Source: Struthio camelus (lineage: Eukaryota; Chordata; Aves; Struthioniformes; Struthionidae). From it: a DNA stretch of 64,000 nt. The stretch covers positions 125,727,738-125,791,737 of the forward strand of contig NC_090944.1 in NCBI RefSeq assembly GCF_040807025.1, in the 5' to 3' direction. The translations under genes and the position numbers were made by a program. Positions 44,876-59,800 of the stretch are shown in pieces. The notes under the pieces were generated by a model. That model was not told where the DNA came from. It was given only the letters and a program-made list of their open reading frames with translations, and ran no database searches. Within the stretch, counting starts at the first letter, position 1. Each line of letters begins with the position of its first letter.

Positions 44876-47800
44876 GTGAGGCCGCGGGGCCTGGGCAACC
44901 CCCCCCCCCAACCCCAGCGCCGTCCCCCTTCCCGGGCCTGGTGCAGCGGGAGCCGCCGCCGCCGCCTCGCCGCGGGGGCTGGGCCGTGGGTCGGAGGCAG
45001 CGGCGGGGTTTCCGTGGCCCCCGTGGGGGGGGTGCGGCTCCGCGCGTGGGGTCGGGGGAGCGCCGTGGGGGGTTTGCACCGCCCCGCCTGAAAAGGGAGC
45101 AAAGCATCCTTGCTCGCAGCGTGTCGCGGGGTGGGATGTGTAGGTGACGGGCGCTCTTGAAGTGTCGTCGAGGGTGCCGCTGGTTTGCGCGAGAGGAGTT
45201 GCCGTCTCCCGAGGACGCTAACTTCGAGCCGGGCTTGGCTGCGTCCTGTGCCGTCGTGACTCCAGCTGGCAGCTGTGCACGCGTGCCGTGAAACGTCCGC
45301 GTGGGTGCAGAGCGTTGGGTGTCTGTGTTGGGACCCCCTGTAGCCAGGTTCGCCCCCGCAGGAAGCAGAAGGCGTCTTGCCACGCTCCTGCTTTAACAAG
45401 GGGAAATCGAGCGCGCGCTTCTCGGAAGAACCGGGTTCGCTGTTGCGTTACGTTGCGCTACGCCAGCTGAGCACCTCGCAGCAACGGGCCACTGCGCTGA
45501 CTTTCAGGCTGCTGCTGCTTAGCAAAGGGCAGGGAGTAGGGAGTCTAGCCATGTGCGTGCAACAGAGAGGGCGTAATGCTGTACTTCAGTCAGTGTTGTG
45601 GTGGTCGACTGCTAGCTGACCCCCAGGAAAGCTGCCTTGTCCAAGGGTAAGTATCGGCAGGTGGAAAACTCTGCTATGCTAGAAGACCAAAACTGTTGTC
45701 TGTTTTCGTCACCTTGGTTGACTTAGCACCCTGATGCTTGTTAGGAGTGTATAAGACTGGAGCAGTTGTTCTGAGCCCAGGTTCTCTGACCCTGTGTTGA
45801 TACGTTTTCACAAAACGTCTATATTCTGTAAGAACTATAACACGTATTGAGATACATATTCAGTTTTATAAAATACCACTTGGCTGCAAGAATCTCTGAA
45901 TCATAGGAGCCTTTATCTGTTTCAGAAGCTGCTGCAACCAGGTGCCAGTTTTGGAAGCGTTATAATTTGTCTCTTTTTTTCCCCTTTCTGAAAAGCAAGC
46001 ATGAAAGAGCTGTAGTGTGGCTTAATGAGCACTTGTTTTAAAACTCAGTGTAGAAGGAGATGTCTCTGCAATAGCAAACTCTGTCTCAGTCAACCGTGGC
46101 CTCATTTTTGACTTCGATTTAGTATGCTGTTGAAGTAGGTATTGGCAGTGTAAAATTATAGATTATAAATGAGCTTATGTGTTGTTGCAAACCTCTGTCT
46201 TTTATGTCTCATCTATTAATGAACTTTATGCTCTGTATTTCTCTCCTTTTGGATGGTGAAAAGTCAATGAAGTATTATTTGTCCCTAGATTCCAGTTTAT
46301 TGTGTTGTGTTGTCTCAACTTTCTTTCTTCATGGTCTTTCTTTTTATTAAAAGCTCAATTTCAAGAGGTTTCAATTTATTACTTGAGTTCGCTTGAGTTA
46401 TCAGCAATTTCTTGTAATGCATTGTTTGCTCATGAGGAACTTTCCAGTTTATACAGTGTCAGGCTTTCCAAATGAAGACCTGGTTCCTCTGTCCCTATGG
46501 CTAGATAGAGTAAAGAGCTCATGAAGTCGTTGTTCATTTTCACCTGCAATTTTTTGCCGAGTGTGTTATAACATGAAGGTTCTTATTTATAGATGTGATG
46601 GTGAGTTACTGCAGCTTGTAATACTCAGATTACTGATTCTGTTAGCTTGTTCTATATCTGGATGGCTGTGAAAAGAGTTGCTCTTGTTTTCAAATGGTTT
46701 TGAGATATCCACTGTCCAAACAACTGTGGGAGTGGGCATGCTTCTTTAGCAGTCTGGTAGATGCCAAGGAACAAATACAGATCCTTTACTTCAGGGAGCA
46801 GCAGATATGTTAACAGGTAAATGCTGAAACAAATGCTTGCTCCTGATCATTTCTCTGAAATCTGTCCCACTTTGGAAGTGGGGGAGTCTTTGAAAAACTT
46901 CGTCTTTCTTAAACCTATTTGATATCAGTGCTTTAACACATGTTAACTGCCCACATGACTAGCATGAAACAAGCAAGTGACTAAGGGCAGCGCTTGTTTG
47001 GGAGAAAGATGGTATCAGGATTAACTGTGGCTATTGGAACGGAGAGAGCTTAGGGGGCGATACTGAGGAAGTCACTGGAGGGTGTCAAAGGGTGGGTAGT
47101 GATAACTAGTGAAGTCACTTTTTTGCCTCTGTGTGTAGACTTGAGTTGTCTAGTTGTAGCTTCTTCCTAGAATACTTTATTTCTATCAAAATGCTTTAGA
47201 CTTGCTTATCACAATGAGACAGCTAATGCTTGTCTGTGATGGCATATTGCATGTAACAACATAAATTTTTCAAAGTAAAGACAGGGTGGGAGTGTGTGTA
47301 AACACAAAGTGATGAGACTGAACGTACGCTAGGAGATTGAAGAGACTCAAAAGCTGTTCCATTCCGTCTCTGGTAAAGGCGGAAGCAAATCTAAAAGGCT
47401 TGACTCTAGGTCACCTCAACCCTCAGGCCTGAGGCTGTGCAGAAAGCATGCTAGGTTTTCTAGCATCTGTAATGGTTTATGAAGACTGCTTTTCAGAGTA
47501 ATAGAAGCATAGAAATGAGAGATGGTTAGTAATGTTCTAGTCCATGTTTTTTTTTCTATCTGAAATAAGAGCCTTCCTTATAATACTCACTTTCTTCCTA
47601 CTGCTCTGTCTAGCCTAGTTCAAAATGACTAGCGTTCTGGCCAATAATAAAAAAAAAATTGTGTTGAATCAGGCTTACAGGAGAAAACACTGCCTATATA
47701 GTAATGTTACTGAAGTGGGTAGGGGCTGTCTGTAATTGTATGTGCCCCAGGGTAGAAGTGTCCTGGCTGGCAGCTTATTGTGCTTGCTGAACTGATACAA

Positions 47801-50800
47801 GCTGTGTCAGTGAAGGTAATTTGCTTAAGTTTAAGCTGTGTCCTGCGGTAGAAGGGGGTGGTTTGCATAGCTGTACCAGCAAATCTCTGCTAGTATCAAC
47901 TTGGCTTTACGGTTTTCCATATTGTGTGCTTGGAATATCTTTCTACCCAGCCTTTGATATACGACAGTCCCCGAGATGTTCGTGCACTGTCTACAGTGAT
48001 TTGCAGTGCAGCACGTCTGGGTAGACAGTATACAAACCGTATCACAGTATACAAACCATATCATCTTGTTATCTAAAAGCTCTTCTGGTACCCTGAATAC
48101 TCTAATTTTGTTTCACTGCTCCAAGTTATTTCCTCTTAACCCAGCAAGGAGGTATCATGGAGCTTAGCAATAGATCATTCCAAGTTTGTTGTTTAACTTC
48201 ATCTTTTTTAGGATGTGCTAATTTGATAGCGTGATTGTAATTCACTAGTTAAGTAGACTTTTGTTTTCAAGAATCTGGAAAACCCTGTGTTACAATCTAG
48301 ACTTGATATGATGTTAAGCTTCAATCATATTTAAGTGGAAGGACGGGGGATAACTTTTGCTGATACAGAAAATCTTTAGAAGAAGGAGCGTAAGGTGATG
48401 TGTACTGGGAACTGCAGGCAGTGATTCAGTTTTCACACTTTAAAACCTTGCAAATGAATAGCATTAACGTGTGCGACTTCAGCGTTCAAAAGCAATAGAT
48501 GAAGAATAACACTGCAAACTTTCCTGTTTTTTCTAGACCTCTTGGACTGAGCGCAATCCTATGGGAATTACCCATATAGAGAGGGTGCAGTAGGTGAAGT
48601 TGGAGTGGATGTTGCAACAAATTGTGCCGCATTTCTTACAGATGGAAAAATTTCTGAAGTTACAAAGAAGTGATGATATCTTGCATGGCACAGTCATCTT
48701 CAGCATGTTTGTTAAACTCCCTTGAGTCTGAATTTGTGATTTCATACCAGTTCATAGTACGGTGCCATGTAATGGAGAGTTACATTGCTATCTGCTTTCC
48801 AGTACTAGGCTATTGGAATAGCCTTATCTTGGTTGTATTTGTATGCAACTTTAACAGTATGCTTGAAGCTCACTGTTAATTATCTATACTGCAAGTAAGG
48901 TTGTTTGTGTCTTAAGTGCTGTCTTGTGAAGTACTCAATTGAATCACTCCCGGTGGATCTCTTGTTAGTGTCCAAACAAAGCAGCAACTGTCAAGGAGAG
49001 CTGTAGTTCAGACCGGTAATACTAGGTGTGCAGAGACTTTCACTTCAGGTGTGACAACACAGTAGTTTCACAGCGCATGTCCACGAGGTCTGAGCATGCA
49101 GTAAGTGGGGGGCAGCCTGTTTCTCTGCATCTTGGGTAAACTGTTCATGTCCTCAGTGAAGTACATACATATGGGCAGTTACTGCAGAATGCCTGAAGCA
49201 ACATAGGTCCGTAGCCTGCCTTCATATAACCGTACCCTTAATTGCTAGTTGAGTTTGTCTGGTCTGTTAATGGCTGCTGTTTAAGTGTAGAGCTTGAGAT
49301 TTGAGAAATTGCCATCGGCAGTGAGTGATGGTTTGAAGGGGTGTCAGAAAAGAAATCTAAGAATCTGTAAGGAAGCTAGCCGTTCCTGTGGCCTTGGAGG
49401 GATGCCTGCCCAGTCAGGAATACCGATGGTGTTGGGAGCCTTGGAGAGTTGCTGGACCGTTGCTTTGTGCATCCTGAAGATGGCTCACGTGTGTTCCTTA
49501 GAGCTGTTTCGAGTTCTTCAGCTTCCTGTCAACTGCATTTTAAAAATCAAATAAGCTATCCATTTTGGTGGGTAGGTAATACCTACTTGAATGGTGTGTT
49601 CATGGATACTTGATAAACTTGGCACTTCTACTTGCCTGGATTCACTAATGCTCGCTCTTGGTGTAGTTAACTGCAGTTGGCTTCAGCTGCTGTAGGTCAG
49701 TTTAAGAGCAACATTCCCAAATCTTTGGGGTAATTATAAGCACAGTTCATGCTGAAGAATTCAGCTGAAAAATAGCTAGTATACGACTTTTCCCTTGACT
49801 GGCTCCAAATGCTTTGCTGAGAGCTTTCTTCTAATCTGCATTACGTACAAGTCACTGAATGTCTAGCTCTCATTTTTCTCCCTCTTATCTGTCTCCGTTT
49901 TCTTATTTTGCTTTTTCTTTCCTCGGGCCACCATTCTTTGTAAATGCAGATTTTTGGCTTCCTTTGGTGTTTAGGGCTTGAGGTTGGACTTCTCTATTCT
50001 ATGGAAAATGCAGACCTGCTGCTCCTAGCTGCTGAGGAAAACCTTTTTTTTTTCCCCCCCTCCCCCCTAAATCCTGTTCAGAAATGGGTTCAAATACCTG
50101 GTTGTTAGCTAGCTTAGGCAGTGATCTAGTACAGCAAACAGCTATATTTCTTGGCAGACAGCTGTAGGTGTACAGGTTATGCAGGGTAAACTATGCCATA
50201 GCGACCCTCTTGAGAAGGATACTTCTTCACGCAAGAGCCTTGCAAAATATCAGTGTAGTACCCTTGTCAACTGACACAATTTTTGAGCACGTACCCCAGC
50301 ATGCTAAGTGTGTTTTCAAAGTGTATGTTACTTACTGGGTACCAAGCACTTCCAGTAAGCAAGTTCTGAGTTAAATGCGAGTGTGAAGAAATGCAAAAAA
50401 AGCCAATGGAATGTTTTTTTTTTTTTGGGGGGGGAACAGGTGCAGGAGCCCTGAGACACAGGCACAGAGCTTCAATTGGCTTCATTGCAGAAAGTGCTGT
50501 ATCCTCAGAGGTGAAGTTGCAGGGCATGGTGATCCTTTACGTCCCCCCTTCTACCCTATCAGATATTTTTAGGAATGGATGTTATTGTGGACAAAGGTCT
50601 GTCTCTTTTTTTTTTTGAAGCGGGAGTAGGTGTTTGCTGTAAGTGCCCACGACATTGGGAGAAGAGTAAATACTTGGACCTCCAAAAAAGAGTGAAGTGG
50701 ACCTTTAGGAACGGCTAACAGATGAATAAATGTTTACCCTCCCAGTTCTTTGATTCTGGCTTCACAACTAATGGCATGCACGTAGTGAGTGGTTCCTTGT

Positions 50801-53800
50801 GGTGATTTAACTGATTAAGTTCAATAACGTGCTAGATTTAATCTGTCAAAAACATAGCTTCTTGCTGTGACCTGCAAACACTTTCCCACTGGGCTTCTGT
50901 CCGATTCTCAGGTTTTGGAAATGTCCCGTCTGGGTTTCTCAGTAAGCCATAGTACAAGTGTTTCCCTCCTTCTTTCTCTGAGTGTTGTTTCTTTTCCCGT
51001 TAATAACTCTAACAAACTTCAGCTGAAAAATGTTGTAATCTGCCAGGTGTCCACCCTAAAGTGTGAATATGAATTGAACGGTTCAGTTTGGGTCCCTAAA
51101 CAACTTACTCTCAAGTGACCTTTATGGTAAAAGGAGAGCTGGAAACGAGTGGCAGCTCTGCCTGTGATTCATGACTCCGTGCAGAGTATTATGAAGTACA
51201 GTCACATGAACTGCCTGTTGTTTACCTCCAATAAGAGCTTCCTCATTTCAGTCCTTCCAGATGATGCTTATTTGGTTTCCTCTTCAAGGAAAAGGTCTCT
51301 TTTATCGAGCAGTGTAATTAGAGTGGCACAGAGTGGCACCTCTTCTTTGATTGGTTTTGATGGTTTGTTAAACGTGCTGAGGTAAGTCCTGGTTGACTAA
51401 CGCATTAACTAATGCATTTAAGATGATGTTGGAAAGTCTTTCCTTAGCAATAAATCCACGATGCGATCTAACCAGGACTGCCTTAGGAAGCTGTGGTACG
51501 GAGCCGTTGGGATTTTGATATGCCTTTGGTTTTTATGCTGCCTGTCTCATGGCCAAAGCTGTCTTTGCAAAAGAAGCAGCAAAGCATTGGCACTGGCTGA
51601 GTCACCTCAAAACCTTTTTATCATGGAGGATTATTCCAGCTGCCTTTGCAAAATGCAGTACTCAAATTCCCTCAAGGAAGTCTTCACCTTAATTTCAGCT
51701 TTTCTCTTTCTGCAATTTTCCTTGCCTTTAACTTGCTCTTTATGCCCTTGCACGATGTGGAGAGCACGTGAGAAAAGCAATCTAAAAGTTATCATGCCTT
51801 TTTTCATGGGAAATCCTTCCCACTCACCTTAACAATAGACTTGGCAGACACGTCTGAGTTCAAGTTCAGAAGCTTTTTAAATATTTCATAGGTATAGATC
51901 CGTATGGTATGGTGTTCATCTAATTAACATAAATATTTATGCAGTCTCTTGCTCGCTACAATTCGCTCTAGCTGCTGAAGCTTAAAGTGTTTTGTTCATA
52001 CCATCTAAAGTTAATGTGTTTCTTCCAGGCAAATCTCTGTTTGAATGAAACTGACTGAACTTGGCTAGCCTTTTGTGACTCTGTAAAAATTCATCAGGAA
52101 AAATAGAGGAAGTCATAGTAACAGCTGTACAGAGCGCACTCACTGTTTTATGCTTAATCCCTTAATTATAATAGTGAAATTTTCTTTTTCTCCTCTACAG
52201 AAAAAGATGGCAAAGCCTTTCATCCAACGTACGAAGAAAAACTCAAACTTGTCGCACTGCACAAGCAGGTTCTGTTGGGACCTTACAATCCTGACACTTG
52301 CCCTGAAGTTGGATTCTTTGATGTGCTGGGGAATGATAGAAGGTAAAAAGACTGTTGCTCTTGTTGATGTTTACTCTGCTTTTTGTGTCTGAAGCAAACG
52401 TCCTCCAGAGTTCAGCAGTAGTAAAACAAGTATGTGGTTTGCCTCAGTAGGTATGTATGGTGGTGGAAAGTGAGAGGGGCCTGTTCTGATATATCTTAAT
52501 CTGAGCTACGGTATGGTAAAAGAAGTAACAGAAGAACATTTGGTTTTTAACTTAGCTGAAGCACCTTGGCAAAAGCTGCTGTGCTGACTGTCTAGTTTCT
52601 GATAGCAGTTGAACACGTAATTAGATCTTCGTTGAAGGGCAAGCCCGTGTTTCCTGCTTCTAACTCTGCCTTGCACTGGAGTTACTGCTGGCGAAAGGCT
52701 TGGCCTGTTGTAGAAATATTTGCCACAGCCTTTCTGTTGATATCGGGGGTAGCTTCTGAAATCAGATACCTCTTGGAATCAGACCCCGAGTAAATTTTGG
52801 TGAGATGAGGGCAGTCTCAGGCATGTCTCCTGTACTCCTGGCAGTTCAGGCTGCATTTTTTTCTTGTTTTTTGATGCTATTTCTGCTTGTAAAGGCGATG
52901 TGCAGCACAGCATAGGCATCTCGGCTGGACTCTGTGCACTGCTTTTTTTTTTTTCCCAAGTGGAGCTAACCTTTCTGTAGAGGAAGAACCAAACTGTTTA
53001 GATGTATTAGATTTTCTTTAAGCACTCAACTTATGTCTGTCTGAAACTTGTTCTGGGAGAGTAATGAGATCTACAGTTTTAAGGTCTTGCTTGAAATGGG
53101 AAAAAGCTGTTGGTTCTCTGAAACAACATATGATGCAGTTTGGTCCCTGGTCTCTTAACTTTTTTTTTTTTTCCTGTGCTGGACTAGGGGTTCACTACTG
53201 ACTTAAAGAACTGAGTCTTCTGTTTTCTCAGCTGATGATTTCTCTCCCTCTCAGGAAGGAATGGGCTGCCCTGGGAAACATGTCAAAGCAAGAAGCTATG
53301 ACAGAATTTGTTAAACTCCTGAATAGGTGCTGCCACTTGTTCTCAACATATGTCACGTCGCATAAGATAGAGAAAGAAGAACAAGAAAAGAAGAGGTAAT
53401 ATTTGAATTTCTTGATGTGGGGGAGTATGTTGAGCGTATAAATCTTGACCTGTAGGCAGTGCAACAGCCGACTTCAGTTGAAGCCTTTTTTGGGAAAAGA
53501 GATGCTTCAAGTTCAGGTGGCTATGGTACCGTTTGCTTATTTAAGACTTCTTTCTTTGTCAGTAACTAATGATTCTGCAGCGAAGACGTACCTAGGCTAT
53601 CTTAAAGGAACTTTTTAAGTTCTGCTGATAACGGTAGTCTGTTTTTAAGAAACATACACTTCACTCAGTGCTCAGCTGTTCAGTCAATTGCCTGAACAGC
53701 TACAGAACATGAAATCATCAGGTGTTTAAAACTCGTCTTGTTTGGGTTAGGCACTTGACAAAGCTATCTTGTACTATGTTTTACCAATTATGTGATATCA

Positions 53801-56800
53801 AGTAGCACCTGTAATTAGTGGCTACATATTGAAACCTGGAAGAGATGTTAAAGCTTAAAATTTCAAGACTTTATATTTTCCCTACTGTTGTCTGCTACAG
53901 GTGGTATGGTAATAGGTTAGAAGGAACATTAAATTACAATACAGAATTTAGACTTGTCATATTGCACAGTGCAGTAAAATCAAACAGTAATAGGTTTTCT
54001 TCCTGAGCGCAGCGAAGGCACTTCTCTAGTCAAATTGAAGTAGAAGGAGATGATGCCCAACAGAAAGCCTTATTGGGCAGGTGAAAGGCAAGTTGCAGCA
54101 TGTTTAAAATAACTCATCCTAGGACTGTAGGAATGCTGAAATAGCTTATTGGGTGGATGTTGCAGAAGAGAAGAAGAAGAACGAAGGCGTCGTGAAGAAG
54201 AGGAGCGTGAGCGTTTACAAAAGGAAGAAGAAAAACGTAGGCGAGAGGAGGAAGAAAGACTGAGACGGGAAGAAGAGGAAAGGAGGAGAATAGAGGAGGA
54301 GCGGCTTCGGATGGAACAACAGAAGTGAGTAGCTGCAATAAACAAGACTTCAAAGAAACTAACTGTCTTGCATTGGAGACGATTGTCTCTAACTCTGTTT
54401 GAGCAGTTATTCTAGAATTGAATAGCTGACGTTCAGAGCGCTCGAGTCTGGCAGTGACTTTTGCAGTCCTAAGCTAGGAGGGATGCAGTTTGCAAAGAGT
54501 AACTGTCTTGGCACGTTACCGGGTGCTAAGCTGCCGGAGAAGCTATGTCTGAAGTGAAGCTCTATTTGGGGATCTATAGGCCCGTGGGCTGCGCTTCCTG
54601 AAAACTTCTGGCTCTGCTTCTTAGATGATTAGTATTGCATTCAACTGAGCAGAGTGCAAGCATCCGACTGGAAATGTTATTTGAACTGTGACTTGAAAGT
54701 TTCTGTCCCTTTGCAGAATACAAGACCTTATTAAAGGGTAGCTGTAGCTCTCGTTTTTTCCATAGATGGACTGAAATCATCTATCTTGGGAGCCTTAACA
54801 CTGCCTCCTTCAAGGTGCTCCCTTTCTAGAAAATATGAAGTGTCTGCAGATCTCATTTGTACATTGGCAGTCATTGGATCTTACACCTTTATAGAAGGAG
54901 TTCAGAATTCACTTTCAAGCGTGCTTAAGCTCTGTCTATGGCGCCTGTTAATCTAGTTATTTAGAATATAGAGCTCTAGTTATATTCTGTTGTTCTCATA
55001 AATATCCAGAAGCTGATAACAGGGATCCCACATTGCACATTAATATTTAAGAGAATAATAGATCACCAAAGCTGCTCCTTACCTACAAGTAACATTTTCC
55101 CGTAATAATCTCGTTGCAGGGGGTGCCTCTCATGTTTGCTATGTAATGATTTTGAAGAGGGAGCAAATAATTAATCCACAAGTCTTGCTGCTTTATTGTT
55201 TGTTTAACGTGGTGAGGGCCGGAGGAGTGCAGAATACAAACATAAATGAACAGGCAATACAATCAAAGTTGTGTACAGTTAAGGAACAGGAGGTGTGATA
55301 TGCCTTGAGATGAAGAAGCTTTTTAACGTGACAAGCAGTTGCATAATAAGTGGTTGTAGGAAGTTACAGAGGTAAAGAATTTAGACAGAAAAGGGATTTG
55401 GATATGCATATACAGGCCAAGCGTATTCAGGGTGGTTAGTTTGCTGAAGGGTAGTTGGCCTTTCCCTTTAGGACACAAATGAGTGTAATAATGGAGCTTG
55501 CTAGAGGATTGAGTTTTGGGGAGGGAAGAAGGGTGAGAAAGAATTGCTCTTCTATTTGTATGATACTCTTTTTTCTTCCTCTGAAGCATCAGTAGCTGCT
55601 CACTGATGGACATAAAATGTAGAACAAAATGGGCTCTGGGTCTAAGTAGTTTTGAATATAATTCGTTAGCCCTTTGGAGGAAGGAGGAAAATTGAGTCCC
55701 TGCATAGTTAACCCGTGTGTTCCTCCTGAATCATCAGCAGTGCAGTCTGAAGGTACAGCCATCCTATTTTGCAGCGTCTTTTCCTGTTCTTGAATTGGGC
55801 CAGAGTCAATCCTGCTTTGCATATCTGGTTGCATATTGTCCTGGGAAACTAATGTAGTAACGTAATGTGCTCTCCTTAGTTTTACCAGAAAGCACTGACA
55901 TGCAGTACCACTGTTTGTAGGACTACTAGGATAGTTTCTGCATGTTTTCCTGAGCACCCGAGTGTGTGGGTTCTCCACCTTGCTTCTGTCTGAGAAGTTT
56001 GGTAGCGTGTTTTTTCTGGTGTTTCCTTTTTAACTTTATCAAAGTACGGACCAAGACTTATGCAAGAGCAACACTGGAATCTTCAAACATTAGGTGGAAA
56101 TTGTTGCCACTTTGTTTACATTTTCAGCATAGTTTTAGATGAAAGTTCCATTTGCATAATCTCTGGGCTCTGTTCCATTATGTAGATTTGTTTTAACTGG
56201 TTTGTGCAAGAATTGAATTAGCTGCCTTTGAGGCCACTTAAATACAGGGATTTCGCCAACACCCTCAGCTGCTTGTAATCTTCATACCTTCCTCTCGCCA
56301 ATCTAGGCAACAGATAATGGCAGCACTGAACTCCCAGACGGCCATTCAGTTCCAGCAATATGCAGCCCAGCAGTATCCAGGCAACTATGAACAGCAGCAG
56401 ATCCTAATTCGACAGCTCCAAGAACAGCATTATCAACAATACATGCAGCAGTTGTATCAAGTCCAGCTTGCGCAACAACAGGTATGACAGACCACCTGAG
56501 AAACTTAGATTCTGTGTTTGGTGTTCCAGGCTGTCTTTGGAAGATGTTAACTTGTCTACCCTTATGCCCTTTAAAAGATAATTGTTGCGAGGAGAGGTAA
56601 AAAGAGCATGACTAATGTTGCTTCAGATTCAAATACTGAAGCCCCTTTCTTAATCTCTTCCAGTAGGTTTCTGAAGCATCTGTTAACCGAGAATATTCTA
56701 AACAGCCTTTACTAATCACTCTCTTACGTTTCTTGAAGGCCAAATGCTAAGCTCTCTGCTGTGGCATCTGTGTGCGAGTAACGGGTACATTACACGTGCA

Positions 56801-59800
56801 TCTGAGCGGAGACATAAGCCTATTCAAGTAATTGTCCCTATATGCGTCCCACTCAAGAGTCTGTGGAGAGCAGGAACCTTTGGCTGTGTGTTTCCGGCTG
56901 AACGTGCATGCAGCACTGCCTCGCCACTCTTGGGTTTGAGGTCGTGCCTTCCAGTCCGCTTCTCACAGTACCGATTTCTCTCCCCTCTTATGTCTCTTAT
57001 CTGACATTAGTGATTAATACAGTTGTTTGCTTGCCTGCAGTAGACTGCTAAGGGCCTGGGTGGGAGGACAGACATTTGTATTTTCAGTAGCAACAGGTGG
57101 CAGTAGTACTTGACTTCTGCACAAGGATTTTGTGCCTGGACTTGAAAGTTTACTACTTCTCTGCTTAAGGGAGTCTTGCGTCTCTGGCAAACATGCTTTA
57201 TTCACATCTCAAACTATTTTAAAGTTCAAAGATATCTTTGTAGGCGTCTTAAACGGATGGTAAAGCAGACTTTGTGTTGCTAACATCTGAGCTCTGTATG
57301 GAGGACCTGATTCTTAAGTGGCCTGTATCTGCCAGTTTGAGGTCTACCTTTCTTGAGTTAAAGGCTTAACATTCACTAACTAATTTTCTGTGAAGTCATT
57401 CATAGTTTGAAGCGACTGATGTCCTCAGCAAAGAGCTTGTCCAAGGAAGGAACAGAGGTATAGGAAAGCTAGACGCTTCCTGCCCTGTTACTGCTGAAGC
57501 TTAACACCATCTTGGTACCAGTGCTTTGGCATCATAGTGGTAAGCGAAAGCTACAGCCTCATCAGCCTTACGCTCAAAGCCTTCTGTAATTGATACTACT
57601 CCCTTGAGACTGAGGTGTCAAAGACCCTGCCCGTTTTCTTCAATGCTAGCAATGCTGCTCATTTCACTCATGGCTATCTGCTTGTAACAGCGCTGAGATT
57701 ATCTAACTCTACTTTTGATACGTTCCTTGAGGCACAGGTAGCCTCCCTAATGCTACTGGAACCTTCAGGTCACCTTCAGGATCTGTTAGGATCCAGTGCT
57801 GTTCTGTCAAGGTTGCTTCTAGATCAGGTTTTGATATGATTAATTTTGGAAAGGCTGTATGGGATAGTTTTCTGGAGGAGTTCTCACCACTTTGCCCTGA
57901 ACCACTGCCTGGAACCTTCTGTAACGAAGGTGGATCTGGGCAGCATCTGTACAACTGGTCAAGCTTGAAACGTCCCTGACTATATTGTTGTCTTACTCTT
58001 TCAGAATGTCTACATTGTATTCATTCACCAAAATCATATGCTTGTTAGGCTCTTCTTTAAAGAACAGTACTGTCAGTTATACCTTCTGCCCTATCCCAAC
58101 AAGAAAGCAAATGTAGTTTCTTACTGGTAACTGCGGAAAAATAAGCCTTGAAGCTAAAAGGGTAAGGCATCCTGCCAAAATCCAAAAGAATGGGTGTTAC
58201 CTGGTATAATCTTGTCTTAGGTATGTTTAATCCTTTGCAAAGGGACAGCATGATAAATTCTATCTAAAGCGTTTCCATGTGCGTAAGTCATCTTCTAATA
58301 GAGCACCTCTGCTTTAATAACCCTTTTCCCAGCTTACTTGCAGTCCTTTTGGCTCTTATGTTGCCTGCTTTCAAATTAAATAACTGCCTTTCTCAGGCTC
58401 CATAGATTTGATAGAGAGCTCTTTTGAGTAAGGTAACCTACCAATTGCCAAAGTACTTCTTTTTTTTAAAAAAAAAAAAAAAAGGGGGGGGGGAGGGGGT
58501 GCTATTAAGCTGAATGATCCCAGGCCATAATGCTCTCAGCTCCCAAGTAAAAAACAGCAAACAAATAATTGCTTTTGTTTTTAAAAAAAAAATGTTATAG
58601 GAGTTACTGAGATGCCCAGCTTTCATAGTTAGGTTTTTACAGCTTACTGTGCATGCTGTAGTTACCTTTCAAGTCGAGCCCTGCGGTTCACGTTGTATCC
58701 AGCAGGCTGGAACAGAGTGACTAGACTTCTGTGATACTGAGCACATGTAACTCTGCTGTGTAACATGTGCTGCTCTGGCTTTCTCATCCACCTTCCTCGC
58801 GGGGTGGAAGGGAGACTTATTAAATTGCCATCATACCTTTTGCTAGAAGAGGGAGATGTCTCAAGACCACTGTGTTTACTTGACTTAACTTCTCTCGTTT
58901 TAGGCAGCCTTACAAAAACAGCAGGAGGCAGTAGTGGCAGCAGCAGGGACGCCTCTGACTACCGCATCAATGGTGAACGCACCTGCCCCGGGGGACATCC
59001 CATCTATTAACGGGCAGGCCAGTGCACATGCAGACAGCTCTGAAAAAGAGCTGGATCCAGAGGCTTTGGAAGAAGCATTAGAGAATGGACCAAAAGGTAG
59101 GATGAACTAGATTCCTTTAGTTAATAAACTGCGAAAGCCTTCGTTAGGACGCAGATCTGTCTTGGGTGTGATCACTGTGGCTCTTTGCTCGGCTTCGCTG
59201 GGCTGTGCAAGAGCTAGATTTGATTTCTCAGTCCGGTTTCTCTCAAGGCAGACTATATTGCGCAGATAAAACCCAGCTTTTTGAGGGAGGGAAAATGAAG
59301 CAGTGAAAGTATTTCAAGCAAAGATGTAGATGAGATCCAGAACTTCCTTTCACTCTTGGCTGAGCTGTGAAAGTGGGAGCGGGAAGAGCAGTCTCCGAGC
59401 AGCTCTCCCATCCCTCTTATCGCTGGGTGTATCTCCTTAGTTTGATCCAGAATCAGCAGCCCTCGGAAGACTTGCTTGGATCCTAGTAAGGAACCACCAC
59501 TAACATGATCCCTGTCTAGTGAGGGATACAGTTATATTTTGGTCAGTATTTGACAGTTTCTGGACAAGCTGTTAACCTCTCGTTCTATCGCACTTATGCA
59601 TCCTTGCAAAGAAAGGTTCGGTGTAATGTAGCCTCAGTGCCATTAGCGGTGCCTCTGTCTTGCGCGTCATTTTTGCATAAGCACTGTCAGTGTAAACGTG
59701 GTGAATGGGTAAGCGGGTGGGTTTTAGGTGTGCAGTGTTATGCAAGCTTGCACTGCATTTCATACGAGTTTGAGCCCTGTTAAAAGATGCATTTCTTCAG

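Larger units (their letters stand above)
44140..45130 (+). promoter_or_regulatory. ACBD3: ACBD3 CpG-island promoter
   Basis: GC-rich, CpG-dense and TATA-less sequence surrounds the first exon. It contains repeated GC boxes (GGGGCGGGGCC) and ETS-type sites (CCGGAAGTT at 44526-44534, CAGGAAGT near 44550). This is the usual layout of a housekeeping promoter. The start of transcription is not visible but should lie about 44500-44600. Confidence 0.75.

Noticed and set aside
44332-45399. 355-codon open frame antisense to ACBD3 exon 1
   Set aside because: It lies in the CpG island, with Pro/Arg-rich low-complexity translation. It is the shadow of the ACBD3 first exon and promoter.
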